Positions 24,216 to 31,466 of a stretch of 47,453 nt of DNA are shown piece by piece. Both the position numbers and the translations under genes were made by a program. Each line of letters begins with the position of its first letter. Positions within the stretch are counted from its first letter, which is position 1. Location: assembly GCA_009926625.1 (NCBI GenBank), contig RFON01000018.1, positions 1 to 47,453 on the forward strand, written 5' to 3'. The stretch is from Planctomycetota bacterium (GTDB taxonomy: Bacteria; Planctomycetota; Phycisphaerae; Phycisphaerales; SM1A02). The notes beneath the pieces were generated by a model. That model had not been told where the DNA came from. It worked only from the letters and a program-made list of their open reading frames with translations, and searched no databases.

Positions 24216-24878
24216 ATGAAGTCCATTGCAATCTTTGGTGCAGCAGCCCTCGTGGCATCGTCTGCTTCCGCAGCGTTCACCGGTTTCTCGGTTGATCGCG
24301 TCATCAACGCAGCTGGCAACGCTCAGTACACCGTTTACGGCAACTGGGACCAGAGCAACATCACATTCCTCAACGCCTTCAACCTGCAGGTCACCTCGGG
24401 TGCCATGAACGCGTTCCACTCGGGCCTCGGCGAGAGCTCGTGGATTCCTCAGGGCTCGTCAACCGCCAGCCATGTGTCGAACGACTCATGGGTCACCAGC
24501 ACCGGCACCCATGTCGGCAGCCAGACCGCGCTTGATCCTTCGTTCGTCGAAACCGACGCAGATGGCAACCCAATTGCTGCTGCTCTCGCGCAGCCACCGC
24601 TCAACTCAGGTTGGTACGACGCAACCCCAGGCACGGCCAACGCCGTCGGTGCGGGTGGCAGCCAGGGCGGATACCGCATCCGTCTGATGCAAATCGTTCG
24701 CGAGCTCGCGAATGACAGCGTCTGCACCTTCCAGATGGTCCTCGGTTTCAAGCTTGCGAACACCACCACGGCTCTGTTCGCAGGCTCTGGTCAGCAGATC
24801 ACCATCGGCGTTCCAGCCCCAGGCGCGGTTGCGCTCCTCGGTCTCGCTGGTCTCGCAGCTCGTCGTCGTCGGGGTTGA
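24216..24878 (+). CDS. Exported protein with PEP-CTERM-like sorting signal
   Basis: A protein of 220 residues. The signal peptide is MKSIAIFGAAALVASSASAA. The middle has no family I recognise: it is Gly/Ser/Asn/Thr-rich with VDRVINAAGNAQYTVYGNW and few charges, suggesting an extracellular beta-rich domain. The last 20 residues are VPAPGAVALLGLAGLAARRR plus Gly: a Pro-Gly motif, a hydrophobic helix and an Arg cluster. This is the planctomycete variant of the PEP-CTERM signal handled by an exosortase, so the protein is probably anchored briefly and then released or attached at the cell surface. I chose the ATG at 24216, directly before the signal peptide. A strong terminator follows. Confidence 0.8.
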   Translation: MKSIAIFGAAALVASSASAAFTGFSVDRVINAAGNAQYTVYGNWDQSNITFLNAFNLQVTSGAMNAFHSGLGESSWIPQGSSTASHVSNDSWVTSTGTHVGSQTALDPSFVETDADGNPIAAALAQPPLNSGWYDATPGTANAVGAGGSQGGYRIRLMQIVRELANDSVCTFQMVLGFKLANTTTALFAGSGQQITIGVPAPGAVALLGLAGLAARRRRG

Positions 24879-24985
24879 TCCCTCGGCTGCATTGAGCGAG
24901 GACTTGCCGACTCATGTTGGCCAGATCCTCAGCTAGGTTCGATGCCTACAGAGGCAACTGAACCTGGTCCTCAGGGAAGCGACTC

Positions 24986-25020
24986 AAACCCACCACCTTC
25001 GGGTGGTGGGTTTTTCCTTT
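24986..25020 (+). terminator. Rho-independent terminator of the 24216 gene
   Basis: A perfect 12-base stem (24986-24997 with 25002-25013) closes a TTCG tetraloop between CACC and GGTG. A T-rich tract follows (TTTTTCCTTTTTT). One of the two strongest terminators in the window. Confidence 0.95.
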
Positions 25021-25125
25021 TTTGGTTTGGCGAACGCGGACAAAGTCAATGCGGAGTGCGCACCGTGTTCGACGCGCTCGAGGACAGTCCGTTCAAAATC
25101 CTTTGTGATTTTTCAACGCCTTTGG

Positions 25126-25154
25126 TTGTCCGATGCGCGGTCTTGGGCTATTTT
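25126..25154 (+). promoter_or_regulatory. Promoter of the 25245 gene
   Basis: TTGTCC (25126-25131), 17 bases, TATTTT (25149-25154). The spacer shares GCGNTCTTGG with the promoter at 24111, and CAGTC follows the -10 in both. The leader is about 85 bases. Confidence 0.5.
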
Positions 25155-25244
25155 TCCGTCCAGTCGGGAACTGGCTGAGGCAAACAGCTTCAACCGCCGC
25201 GATGACCTGTTGTCCACTAACCAGCCCTTGGAGGCCTCAAAAAA

Positions 25245-26696
25245 ATGAAGATTGGAACATTCGTCGGAACTTTGGCCCTCGGTGGTCTCGCCGTTTTCAT
25301 CGGTCAGATGAACGCGACCGCCCTCCCACAGGATGGAAGTGAGGGAGGCGTTTCCGCGGGACCAGACGTGATCGTGGGTGGCATACCGGACTATGCCCGC
25401 TACACCCCAGGCACCTACAACGGCGTCGAGTACGCCGCGTACGCCGTCGGCACCACGAGTTGCAACATCGGAACGACCCAGTTGCAGTGGCAGCCAATGC
25501 CAAGCACGCTCCACCCGACGATTCCACAGAACATGTACCGCTACTCGAACGGGCGGTTTGAGCAGATCGGCATGAGCTGGATCAAGCACGGATTCTGCGC
25601 ACTGCAGCAGACTCTCTGCGGGACCTGCACCCCAGCGGGCTCGGGCTGCCCCACAGTGCTTGGGATCGGTTGCTCCGATCCATACACCGCGAGCCTGAAC
25701 GGCGATCAAGCCGATTTGAAGAGCCGCCGCGGCGTGAACGCAGCGCTCGGTTCGTTCCCATCGAACTACACGGACCCCACGGCTGAGACAGCGGAGCCAA
25801 GCGCGATCCGCGAGCGACTCCGTGTTCGTCGAAGCGATCTCGATCCAACGTCGAATCCGGGTGCCCAGTACTTTGCGGAAGGTCAGTACGCGCATCCCGA
25901 TGATGCCGCCGCAGGGAACGATGACAACAACTGCTCGTATCGCAAGTTCACGGTTGGCACCACCTGGAGCACCACGCAGGGATACCCGCTGACTCTCAGC
26001 GGCAGCACCATCCAACAGCAGCCAGCGATCAACGCTTGGCAAACGATTCAGACGGATGTGAGCACCCGCGAGTACGACGTCGCGGGTGACGGTCGCTTCG
26101 TGTTTGCCTATCGCACGAGCGACAATGGCAACGGCACTTGGCACTACGAGTACGCCGTGTTCAACATGAACAGCCATCGCTCGGGAGGCTCATTCAGCAT
26201 TCCGGTTCCCGAGGGCGTGGTCGTGACCAACATCGGCTTCAAGAGCCCTGAGTATCACTCGGGTGACCAGAAGGCGGGAGCAAGCGGCTACAACCAGAAC
26301 ACTCCGTGGACGGCGACGGTTGCAAATGGGGCAATCACTTGGTCGGGCGTACCCTACGCGACGGACCAAACCGCAAACGCCCTTCGCTGGTCGACGCTGT
26401 TCAACTTCCGGTTTGACGCGAATCAACCGCCACAGGCCGCCAACGCAACGCTCGGTCTGTTCCGTCCGGTGACCTCGACCAGCCCCGCAACTTCTGTTGC
26501 CATGGGCTCGCGAGGACCCAGTGCCCCGCCACCGCCAGCGAATCCGTCGGACCTGAACAATGACGGTCTCGTCAACGGCAGTGACCTTGCCGGGCTCCTC
26601 GGTAATTGGGGCAACTCAGGTTCGGGGGATGTCAATGGAGATGGTTCGGTTGAAGGCGCAGATCTTGCTGCAATGTTGAGCGCCTGGACTGGCTGA
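25245..26696 (+). CDS. Secreted protein with C-terminal dockerin-like domain
   Basis: A protein of 483 residues. It begins with a signal peptide (MKIGTFVGTLALGGLAVFIG). The body (about 40-420) is not recognised; it has a small Cys cluster (CALQQTLCGTCTPAGSGC) and aromatic, Gly-rich segments such as GNGTWHYEYAVFNMNS that suggest a beta-sandwich. A Pro linker (APPPPANP) leads to the last 50 residues, which hold two EF-hand-like calcium loops, DLNNDGLVNGSDLAGLL and DVNGDGSVEGADLAAML. Each is followed by a short helix with Trp. This is the type I dockerin pattern common on planctomycete exported proteins. The ATG at 25245 has TTGGAGG upstream. A strong terminator follows the gene. Confidence 0.82.
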   Translation: MKIGTFVGTLALGGLAVFIGQMNATALPQDGSEGGVSAGPDVIVGGIPDYARYTPGTYNGVEYAAYAVGTTSCNIGTTQLQWQPMPSTLHPTIPQNMYRYSNGRFEQIGMSWIKHGFCALQQTLCGTCTPAGSGCPTVLGIGCSDPYTASLNGDQADLKSRRGVNAALGSFPSNYTDPTAETAEPSAIRERLRVRRSDLDPTSNPGAQYFAEGQYAHPDDAAAGNDDNNCSYRKFTVGTTWSTTQGYPLTLSGSTIQQQPAINAWQTIQTDVSTREYDVAGDGRFVFAYRTSDNGNGTWHYEYAVFNMNSHRSGGSFSIPVPEGVVVTNIGFKSPEYHSGDQKAGASGYNQNTPWTATVANGAITWSGVPYATDQTANALRWSTLFNFRFDANQPPQAANATLGLFRPVTSTSPATSVAMGSRGPSAPPPPANPSDLNNDGLVNGSDLAGLLGNWGNSGSGDVNGDGSVEGADLAAMLSAWTG

Positions 26697-26744
26697 TCGG
26701 GCACTTCCCAAACGCCCCCGACCTCCGCGATTCGTGTGAACCTC

Positions 26745-26779
26745 ACCGCCCTCGGATTTCTCCGAGGGCGGTTTTTTTT
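26745..26779 (+). terminator. Rho-independent terminator of the 25245 gene
   Basis: A perfect 12-base stem (26745-26756 with 26761-26772), TTTC loop, then a run of T residues up to 26779. Confidence 0.95.
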
Positions 26780-26821
26780 ACAAAAATGCCGCAAGGTGGT
26801 GGCAAGATGGTTCAGGCTCCG

Positions 26822-26827
26822 TATGTT
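26822..26827 (+). promoter_or_regulatory. -10 element of the metalloprotease gene
   Basis: TATGTT ends 8 bases before the ATG at 26836, directly after the terminator of the previous gene. There is no convincing Shine-Dalgarno. Confidence 0.45.
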
Positions 26828-26835
26828 TGGGAATC

Positions 26836-29139
26836 ATGAGAACCCCAAACTCGACGCGCCGTGGCTACGGCATCCTCTGTGTCCTCGCCGTTGCTGTCGT
26901 TTCGTCGATGCAGATAGGACTCGCCGGAGCTGATGTCGCGCGAAAGGTCGGTGCTCGAACCAGTGAAGTTCTTCCCATCGCCGAACTCGCCTCGTTCGTC
27001 ACCTTCGAGCCGCGACTTCCTGATGCCCTTCCAGCGCAGATTCGCTTTGAAGCACCGATTGATGGTGCCAAGGTCGAGATCGTGGTTGAGAAGCATTCGT
27101 GTCGCTCAGACTCGTTTCAGGTGCTTGTCGATGTCGGCGACGGAAAGCTGACGCGTGTGCCAGACCCGGTGGTGCGCACCTACAAGGGCGCAATCACCAA
27201 CCGTCCAGGAACGATCGTCACAGGCTCGCTGCTCGAGAGCGGCTTCAGCGGCATGATCCATCTTGAGGACGGCTCCGACTGGGCAATCCAGCCGCTGTCG
27301 GATTTCCGCCGCGATGTTGGAGTTGGAGATACGCGTCATGTCAGTTACGCCGCTGCCGATGCGATCCCCGACGGCCGAGGCTGCGCACTTGGGCGCCGTG
27401 GCTTTGAGCGATTTGGCGTTCCTGCTGCCAATGGCGGGCAAAGCGGCGACGAAGGTGGTCTGGCAGGGACGACCCCCGGTCAGGTGGTGATTTCCTGCGA
27501 GACGGACTACGAGTTCTTCCAGAAGAACAGCTCGAGTGTCGCAAACACCGTCAACGATGTCGAGTTGATCATTTCGAATCTCAACACCATCTACGACAGG
27601 GATGCAAATGTCATCCACGAACTGGGCACCATCGTGGTGCGATCGGCATCAACGGACCCCTATGTCGGCACGACGATCGATGCGCGCCTGGATGAGTTCG
27701 GAACCAAGTGGGCGTCTGCACCTGAGTCGGGGATTTTCCGCAACATCTCCCACTTTTTCTCGGGCTACGCATTTTCGGGCGGAACGATCGGTCTGGCGTA
27801 CCTCGGTGGCGTTTGCACAGGCATCAACGCAACGCAGTACGGCGTTGTCGAGAGCCGCTACACAACGACCCTGACCTTCCGCATCTCACTGAGCACGCAT
27901 GAGCTGGGCCACAACTGGGACTGCACGCACTGCGATAGCCAGGGCTCCGCCAACTGCAACATCATGTGTTCGAGCAACGGTGGATGCGGCGGCATCAGCG
28001 GATCGAATCTTCGGCTGAACACGCTCAGCGTGTCGGAGATCAACGCCTGGCGTGGACAGGTTGCTTGCGACTTCCCTCGCCCCGTCGCCGTCACCCCTCC
28101 TTTCACGGAGACTTTCACGACCACGACGCTGTCCACGGACCGTTGGATCTACAACGACGGCGGTGCAGTGAGCACTGCAGCACAGAATGAGCCGAGTGCA
28201 CCTTACTCGCTCAATGTGAACTCATCTGGCAGCAACACCTACGACGACGACGAAGTGCGAACCAACTTCATCAACCTCAGCGGTACGAGTTCGGCGACTG
28301 CCGCTTACAAGGTGCAGCGCAGCGGGGTGGAGTCAGGCAAGACGCTCGTGGTGGAGTATCTGAACAACACGCTCGACTGGACTGGACTGAACACGCTCAC
28401 CTCGGACGGCGCGGCGCAGACGACTTTCACTGCGTACGAGCATGTGTTGCCGGCGAACGCGCGGCATGCTGCGTTCCGCCTGAGGTTCCGCCCCGATGGC
28501 GCCGACACCTCTGACAACTGGTACATCGATGATGTTCAGGTGTTCACGGTTGTCACACCACCCGCTCCCACGAATGACGATTGCGTGGGAGCCATCACGA
28601 TCACTGCGGCCAACACTGCGTTCAACACGACCAACGCGACGGACACATCGCTCGCCGTCCCCACAACCTGCACCGCGAACGGCAATGGAGTGATTGCAAA
28701 GGATGTGTGGTACAAGTTTGTGGCGCCATGCGCAGGCTCGACAGCCGTTTCCACATGTGGACTTGCGGGCTTCGACACGAGGGTCGCCGTGTACGGGCCA
28801 TCCGTTGACTGCCCAGGACTTTCCACCACCGTGCGCGCGTGCAACGACGATGCCGCTGGGTGCGCGTCAGGAACATCGTCGGTGGCGTTCATCTCGCTCG
28901 CTGGAGGCACCTACTACATCCGCGTCGGCGGTGCGACCGCTGGCGGATCCGGCACCCTGTCGGTGATCTGCACGGACTGCGCAGCCGATCTCAACGACGA
29001 CCTCGCCACCGATGCCGCAGACCTTGCGGTGCAGCTTGCCAACTGGGGCAACAGCGGGGCTGGCGACCTCGACGGGAATGGGTTTGTGGACGGCGCAGAC
29101 CTCGCTGGATTGCTTGGCGCTTGGGGCCCCTGCAACTGA
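26836..29139 (+). CDS. Secreted reprolysin-like zinc metalloprotease with dockerin
   Basis: A protein of 767 residues. A signal peptide (ILCVLAVAVVSSMQIGLAGA) is followed by a region resembling an M12B propeptide (to about residue 200), then a metzincin catalytic domain. The zinc motif is HELGHNWDCTHC at 355-366: three His ligands, Glu as base. The Met-turn is NIMCSS (Met 377). After about residue 420 come a jelly-roll-like segment (WIYNDGGAVSTAAQNEPSAPYSL-type, ending in DNWYIDDVQVF), then a beta-domain starting PTNDDCVGAI and ending SGTLSVIC, with GTYYIRVGG. The last 50 residues carry two dockerin-like loops; the first (DLNDDLATDAADLAV) is degenerate, the second (DLDGNGFVDGADLAGLL) intact. 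The ATG at 26836 is preceded by TATGTT. The substrate is unknown. Confidence 0.88.
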   Translation: MRTPNSTRRGYGILCVLAVAVVSSMQIGLAGADVARKVGARTSEVLPIAELASFVTFEPRLPDALPAQIRFEAPIDGAKVEIVVEKHSCRSDSFQVLVDVGDGKLTRVPDPVVRTYKGAITNRPGTIVTGSLLESGFSGMIHLEDGSDWAIQPLSDFRRDVGVGDTRHVSYAAADAIPDGRGCALGRRGFERFGVPAANGGQSGDEGGLAGTTPGQVVISCETDYEFFQKNSSSVANTVNDVELIISNLNTIYDRDANVIHELGTIVVRSASTDPYVGTTIDARLDEFGTKWASAPESGIFRNISHFFSGYAFSGGTIGLAYLGGVCTGINATQYGVVESRYTTTLTFRISLSTHELGHNWDCTHCDSQGSANCNIMCSSNGGCGGISGSNLRLNTLSVSEINAWRGQVACDFPRPVAVTPPFTETFTTTTLSTDRWIYNDGGAVSTAAQNEPSAPYSLNVNSSGSNTYDDDEVRTNFINLSGTSSATAAYKVQRSGVESGKTLVVEYLNNTLDWTGLNTLTSDGAAQTTFTAYEHVLPANARHAAFRLRFRPDGADTSDNWYIDDVQVFTVVTPPAPTNDDCVGAITITAANTAFNTTNATDTSLAVPTTCTANGNGVIAKDVWYKFVAPCAGSTAVSTCGLAGFDTRVAVYGPSVDCPGLSTTVRACNDDAAGCASGTSSVAFISLAGGTYYIRVGGATAGGSGTLSVICTDCAADLNDDLATDAADLAVQLANWGNSGAGDLDGNGFVDGADLAGLLGAWGPCN

Positions 29140-29168
29140 CCATCGGGCTCTAGCATCGAACGATCTTG

Positions 29169-29846
29169 GTGCGTTCAGATCCGGTCGCTTGGATCGCCGT
29201 TGGGCTTGGCGCCGTGGCGTGCTGCCCAGTCGCAGCGCTCGGCGGGTTACTTGCGGGTGCCCTTTCGCTCGCTCGCATTCGAAGGTCGGATGGGCGCCTG
29301 ACTGGACAACGCATCGCGTGGACTGGCATCCTGCTTTCGGTGGTGGTGGGCGCGACTTCGCTGCTTGTCGCCGAACGCCTGCAGGCCGCTCAGACCGCAA
29401 ACAGCCTCTCGGCTGTTCGAAGTGCCGTCGAGCAAACCCTCAGCGGGAGCGTCGACGCATCCGCATGGTGGGTCCGTGAAGCGCACCCTGGTTTGATCGA
29501 TTTTCAGCGGGAGATGGCCAAGTTGGTGGCACCAGTCACCGTGGGGGCGACAACGCAGACAGAGACTTTGATCGGCAACCCGCCTGTGGGACGGTTTCGT
29601 TTGGTGATCCAGACACGGTCCGGGGATGCGATTGGATCGGTGGATGCGCTGCTCGTCACCGACTGGAGCACATGGCTCCCTGGGCCGCGCCTTCGGAGCA
29701 TCGAGATTGCACTGCCGCGATCGACGACCGCGGCATCGTCCGAGGCATCAGTCGAGGAATCGGGCGAATCACCAGAGCAGTCCATCGTGCGCTATCCGCG
29801 CGTTGACCCACCCCAAGCGGGTGCTACCCTGCCCCGCGATGGCTGA
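29169..29846 (+). CDS. DUF4190-like membrane protein, first of two
   Basis: A protein of 225 residues. Two N-terminal membrane helices (VAWIAVGLGAVACCPVAALGG and the segment around GILLSVVVGATSLLVAERL) flank a short positively charged loop, as in DUF4190 proteins. The C-terminal 150 residues are soluble and probably periplasmic, ending in a Ser/Glu-rich tail. The next gene encodes a protein of the same layout; the motif CCPxxxLxGxxxG is shared. I chose GTG at 29169; TTG at 29166 is the alternative. The last 8 bases overlap the next gene. Function unknown. Confidence 0.68.
   Translation: MRSDPVAWIAVGLGAVACCPVAALGGLLAGALSLARIRRSDGRLTGQRIAWTGILLSVVVGATSLLVAERLQAAQTANSLSAVRSAVEQTLSGSVDASAWWVREAHPGLIDFQREMAKLVAPVTVGATTQTETLIGNPPVGRFRLVIQTRSGDAIGSVDALLVTDWSTWLPGPRLRSIEIALPRSTTAASSEASVEESGESPEQSIVRYPRVDPPQAGATLPRDG
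29825..29830 (+). promoter_or_regulatory. Possible -10 element inside the 29169 gene
   Basis: TACCCT ends 8 bases before the ATG at 29839. If active, the second DUF4190-like gene and the mlaF-murD run can be transcribed without the first. Confidence 0.45.
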
Positions 29847-30495
29847 CTCCTTCAGCACCGCTCTTGCCGACGCCGAGCAACCGCGCCCCGTGAGCAAGGC
29901 CGCTATTGCCTCGCTTGTGCTCTCGCTGGTGTTCTGCTGCCCACTGACTTCGTTGGCGGGGATCGTGACTGGCCTGTTCGCGGTCTTGGGCAGCGGACAG
30001 AAGGTGACTGGCAAGTGGCTCGCGATTCTTGGAATGCTTCTTGGGGTTGCAGGGCTCACCTTGCAAGGTGCGGGTGGGGTCCTCGGTTACAACGCGGTTG
30101 TGCGACCGATCCTCATCGGCCCGCAGAATGCGATCATCGCTGGACAAGCGGGGAACATCACGGCATTCCGCGACTCCTTCATTCCAATCAGCGATGCCAA
30201 GGGCGGTTCAGAGGCAGCAGCGGATGCGTTCATCCAGGAATTGACCAACCGCTACGGAACGCTCAAGACCGCGGCACTTGATCAGAACTCCGCGCCATCG
30301 ACGCCGCAGTCCGCCAGTCAAGCGTTCACGGGTGAGTACCTGCTCGACTTCACCAACGGGCGCATTCGCGCACGATGCAGCATGGAGATCGCCGACCAGA
30401 AGGGACAACTGTCCATGAAGATCATCTCCGTCGAGGTCTCCGATGCGCAGTACGGCAACCTGTCTTACCCAGCAGCCCCCGAGGGGATGCCATGA
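29839..30495 (+). CDS. DUF4190-like membrane protein, second of two
   Basis: A protein of 218 residues. A short N-terminus leads into two membrane helices (IASLVLSLVFCCPLTSLAGIV and WLAILGMLLGVAGLTLQGAG) in the DUF4190 arrangement, with a GQKVTGKW loop between. The C-terminal domain of about 140 residues (FRDSFIPISDAKGGSEAAAD onward) is soluble, with alternating strands near the end. It is probably paralogous to the preceding gene, sharing helix positions and the CCP motif. The stop overlaps the start of the MlaF-like ATPase gene by 4 bases, which ties it to that operon. Function unknown. Confidence 0.72.
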   Translation: MADSFSTALADAEQPRPVSKAAIASLVLSLVFCCPLTSLAGIVTGLFAVLGSGQKVTGKWLAILGMLLGVAGLTLQGAGGVLGYNAVVRPILIGPQNAIIAGQAGNITAFRDSFIPISDAKGGSEAAADAFIQELTNRYGTLKTAALDQNSAPSTPQSASQAFTGEYLLDFTNGRIRARCSMEIADQKGQLSMKIISVEVSDAQYGNLSYPAAPEGMP

Positions 30496-30539
30496 GTGGG
30501 GCCATGAGTGGGGCCATGAGTGGGGCCACGAGCGGAACC
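30492..30539 (+). repeat. 12-base start-codon repeat of the mlaF-like gene
   Basis: ATGAGTGGGGCC three times in tandem, followed by diverged copies (ACGAGCGGAACC and ACGAGTGCAGCC at 30528-30551). Each perfect copy contains an in-frame ATG, giving three equivalent start codons 12 bases apart. The repeat encodes Met-Ser-Gly-Ala. Confidence 0.9.
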
Positions 30540-31466
30540 ACGAGTGCAGCCGTCAGTGGTGCGGGCAGCGCAGGCAGCTCGCCTGAGGTTCGAGTCACTG
30601 TTCGCGATCTCGGCAAGACATTCGGCACCCAGACGGTCCTGCAAGGCGTGAACCTCGATGTGCACGCTGGCGAGACGCTTGTCATCATGGGCGGATCAGG
30701 GTGCGGAAAGAGCACGCTCCTGCGTTTGCTGATTGGATCACACAAGCCGACGAGCGGTTCGATCAAGTTGCTTGGACAGGACATCGCCGAGATTGGTGAT
30801 GTTGCATTCGACGACATCAAGCGGCAGTTCGGCATCCTGTTTCAGTCTGCGGCGCTGTTCCAGTCGATGTCCATCGCCGACAATGTCGCACTGCCGCTGC
30901 GCGAACACACGAATCTCGCTCCAGAAGTGATCGAGATGATGGTGAAGATCAAGCTCGAACTGGTTGGCCTTCGGCAGCATGCCGACAAGTTCCCCTCGCA
31001 GATCTCGGGGGGCATGGCGAAGCGCGCGGGACTTGCGCGCGCCATGGCCATGGACCCGAAGATCCTCTTCTACGACGAGCCGAGCGCTGGACTGGACCCT
31101 GTCACGAGCGCGGAGATCGACCAACTCATCAAGGAACTCACTCGCAACTTTGCCGTGACAAGCGTGGTGGTGACGCACGAGATGGATTCGGCATTCACGA
31201 TCGCGGATCGCATGCTGATGCTTGATGGCGGTCGAGTGCTGAAGGTGGGTTCGCGTGAGGAGTTCGAGCGGCTGCGCGCGGTAAGCGATGCAGACGTGAG
31301 CGGACTGAGCGAGGACGATCAAATCATTCGGCAATTCCTGCGCGGCGCCGCGCAAGGGCCGATCACGCGGCGCAGGAGCGCCGATGATTACCGCGAGGAC
31401 CTGCTTGGCGAAGAGGGCAACGAAGAGCGTGTGACGCGCGGGGCCGTTCCGACAAAGCGGATATGA
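30492..31466 (+). CDS. MlaF-like ABC transporter ATPase
   Basis: A 324-residue ATPase. After a repetitive Ser-Gly-Ala tail (1-30) comes an ABC domain: Walker A GGSGCGKST (67-75), Q-loop QFGILFQSAALFQSM, signature SGGMAKRAGLARAMAMDP, Walker B ILFYDEPSAGLDP and VVTHEMDSAFTIADR. FQSAALFQSMSIADNVALPL and the SGGM(A/R)KR signature are typical of MlaF/Ttg2A, the ATPase that moves phospholipids between membranes. The partners MlaE (permease) and MlaD (MCE protein) are not adjacent, so the symbol is left empty. Three in-frame ATGs make the start uncertain; the first overlaps the upstream stop (ATGA). The end overlaps murD by 4 bases. Confidence 0.87.
   Translation: MSGAMSGAMSGATSGTTSAAVSGAGSAGSSPEVRVTVRDLGKTFGTQTVLQGVNLDVHAGETLVIMGGSGCGKSTLLRLLIGSHKPTSGSIKLLGQDIAEIGDVAFDDIKRQFGILFQSAALFQSMSIADNVALPLREHTNLAPEVIEMMVKIKLELVGLRQHADKFPSQISGGMAKRAGLARAMAMDPKILFYDEPSAGLDPVTSAEIDQLIKELTRNFAVTSVVVTHEMDSAFTIADRMLMLDGGRVLKVGSREEFERLRAVSDADVSGLSEDDQIIRQFLRGAAQGPITRRRSADDYREDLLGEEGNEERVTRGAVPTKRI

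Larger units (their letters stand above)
24879..25244. other. 366-base intergenic region with terminator and promoter
   Basis: Holds the terminator of the 24216 gene (24986-25020) and the promoter of the 25245 gene (25126-25154). The base composition is lower in GC than the flanking genes. No supported gene lies within it. TTGGAGG at 25228-25234, 10 bases before the next ATG, is the ribosome binding site of the dockerin protein. Confidence 0.6.

Noticed and set aside
24122-29172. Identical 12-base string CGATCTTGGTGC at 24122 and 29161
   Set aside because: Matches of this length are expected by chance in 47 kb. The second copy overlaps a start codon region with no matching -35/-10 frame.
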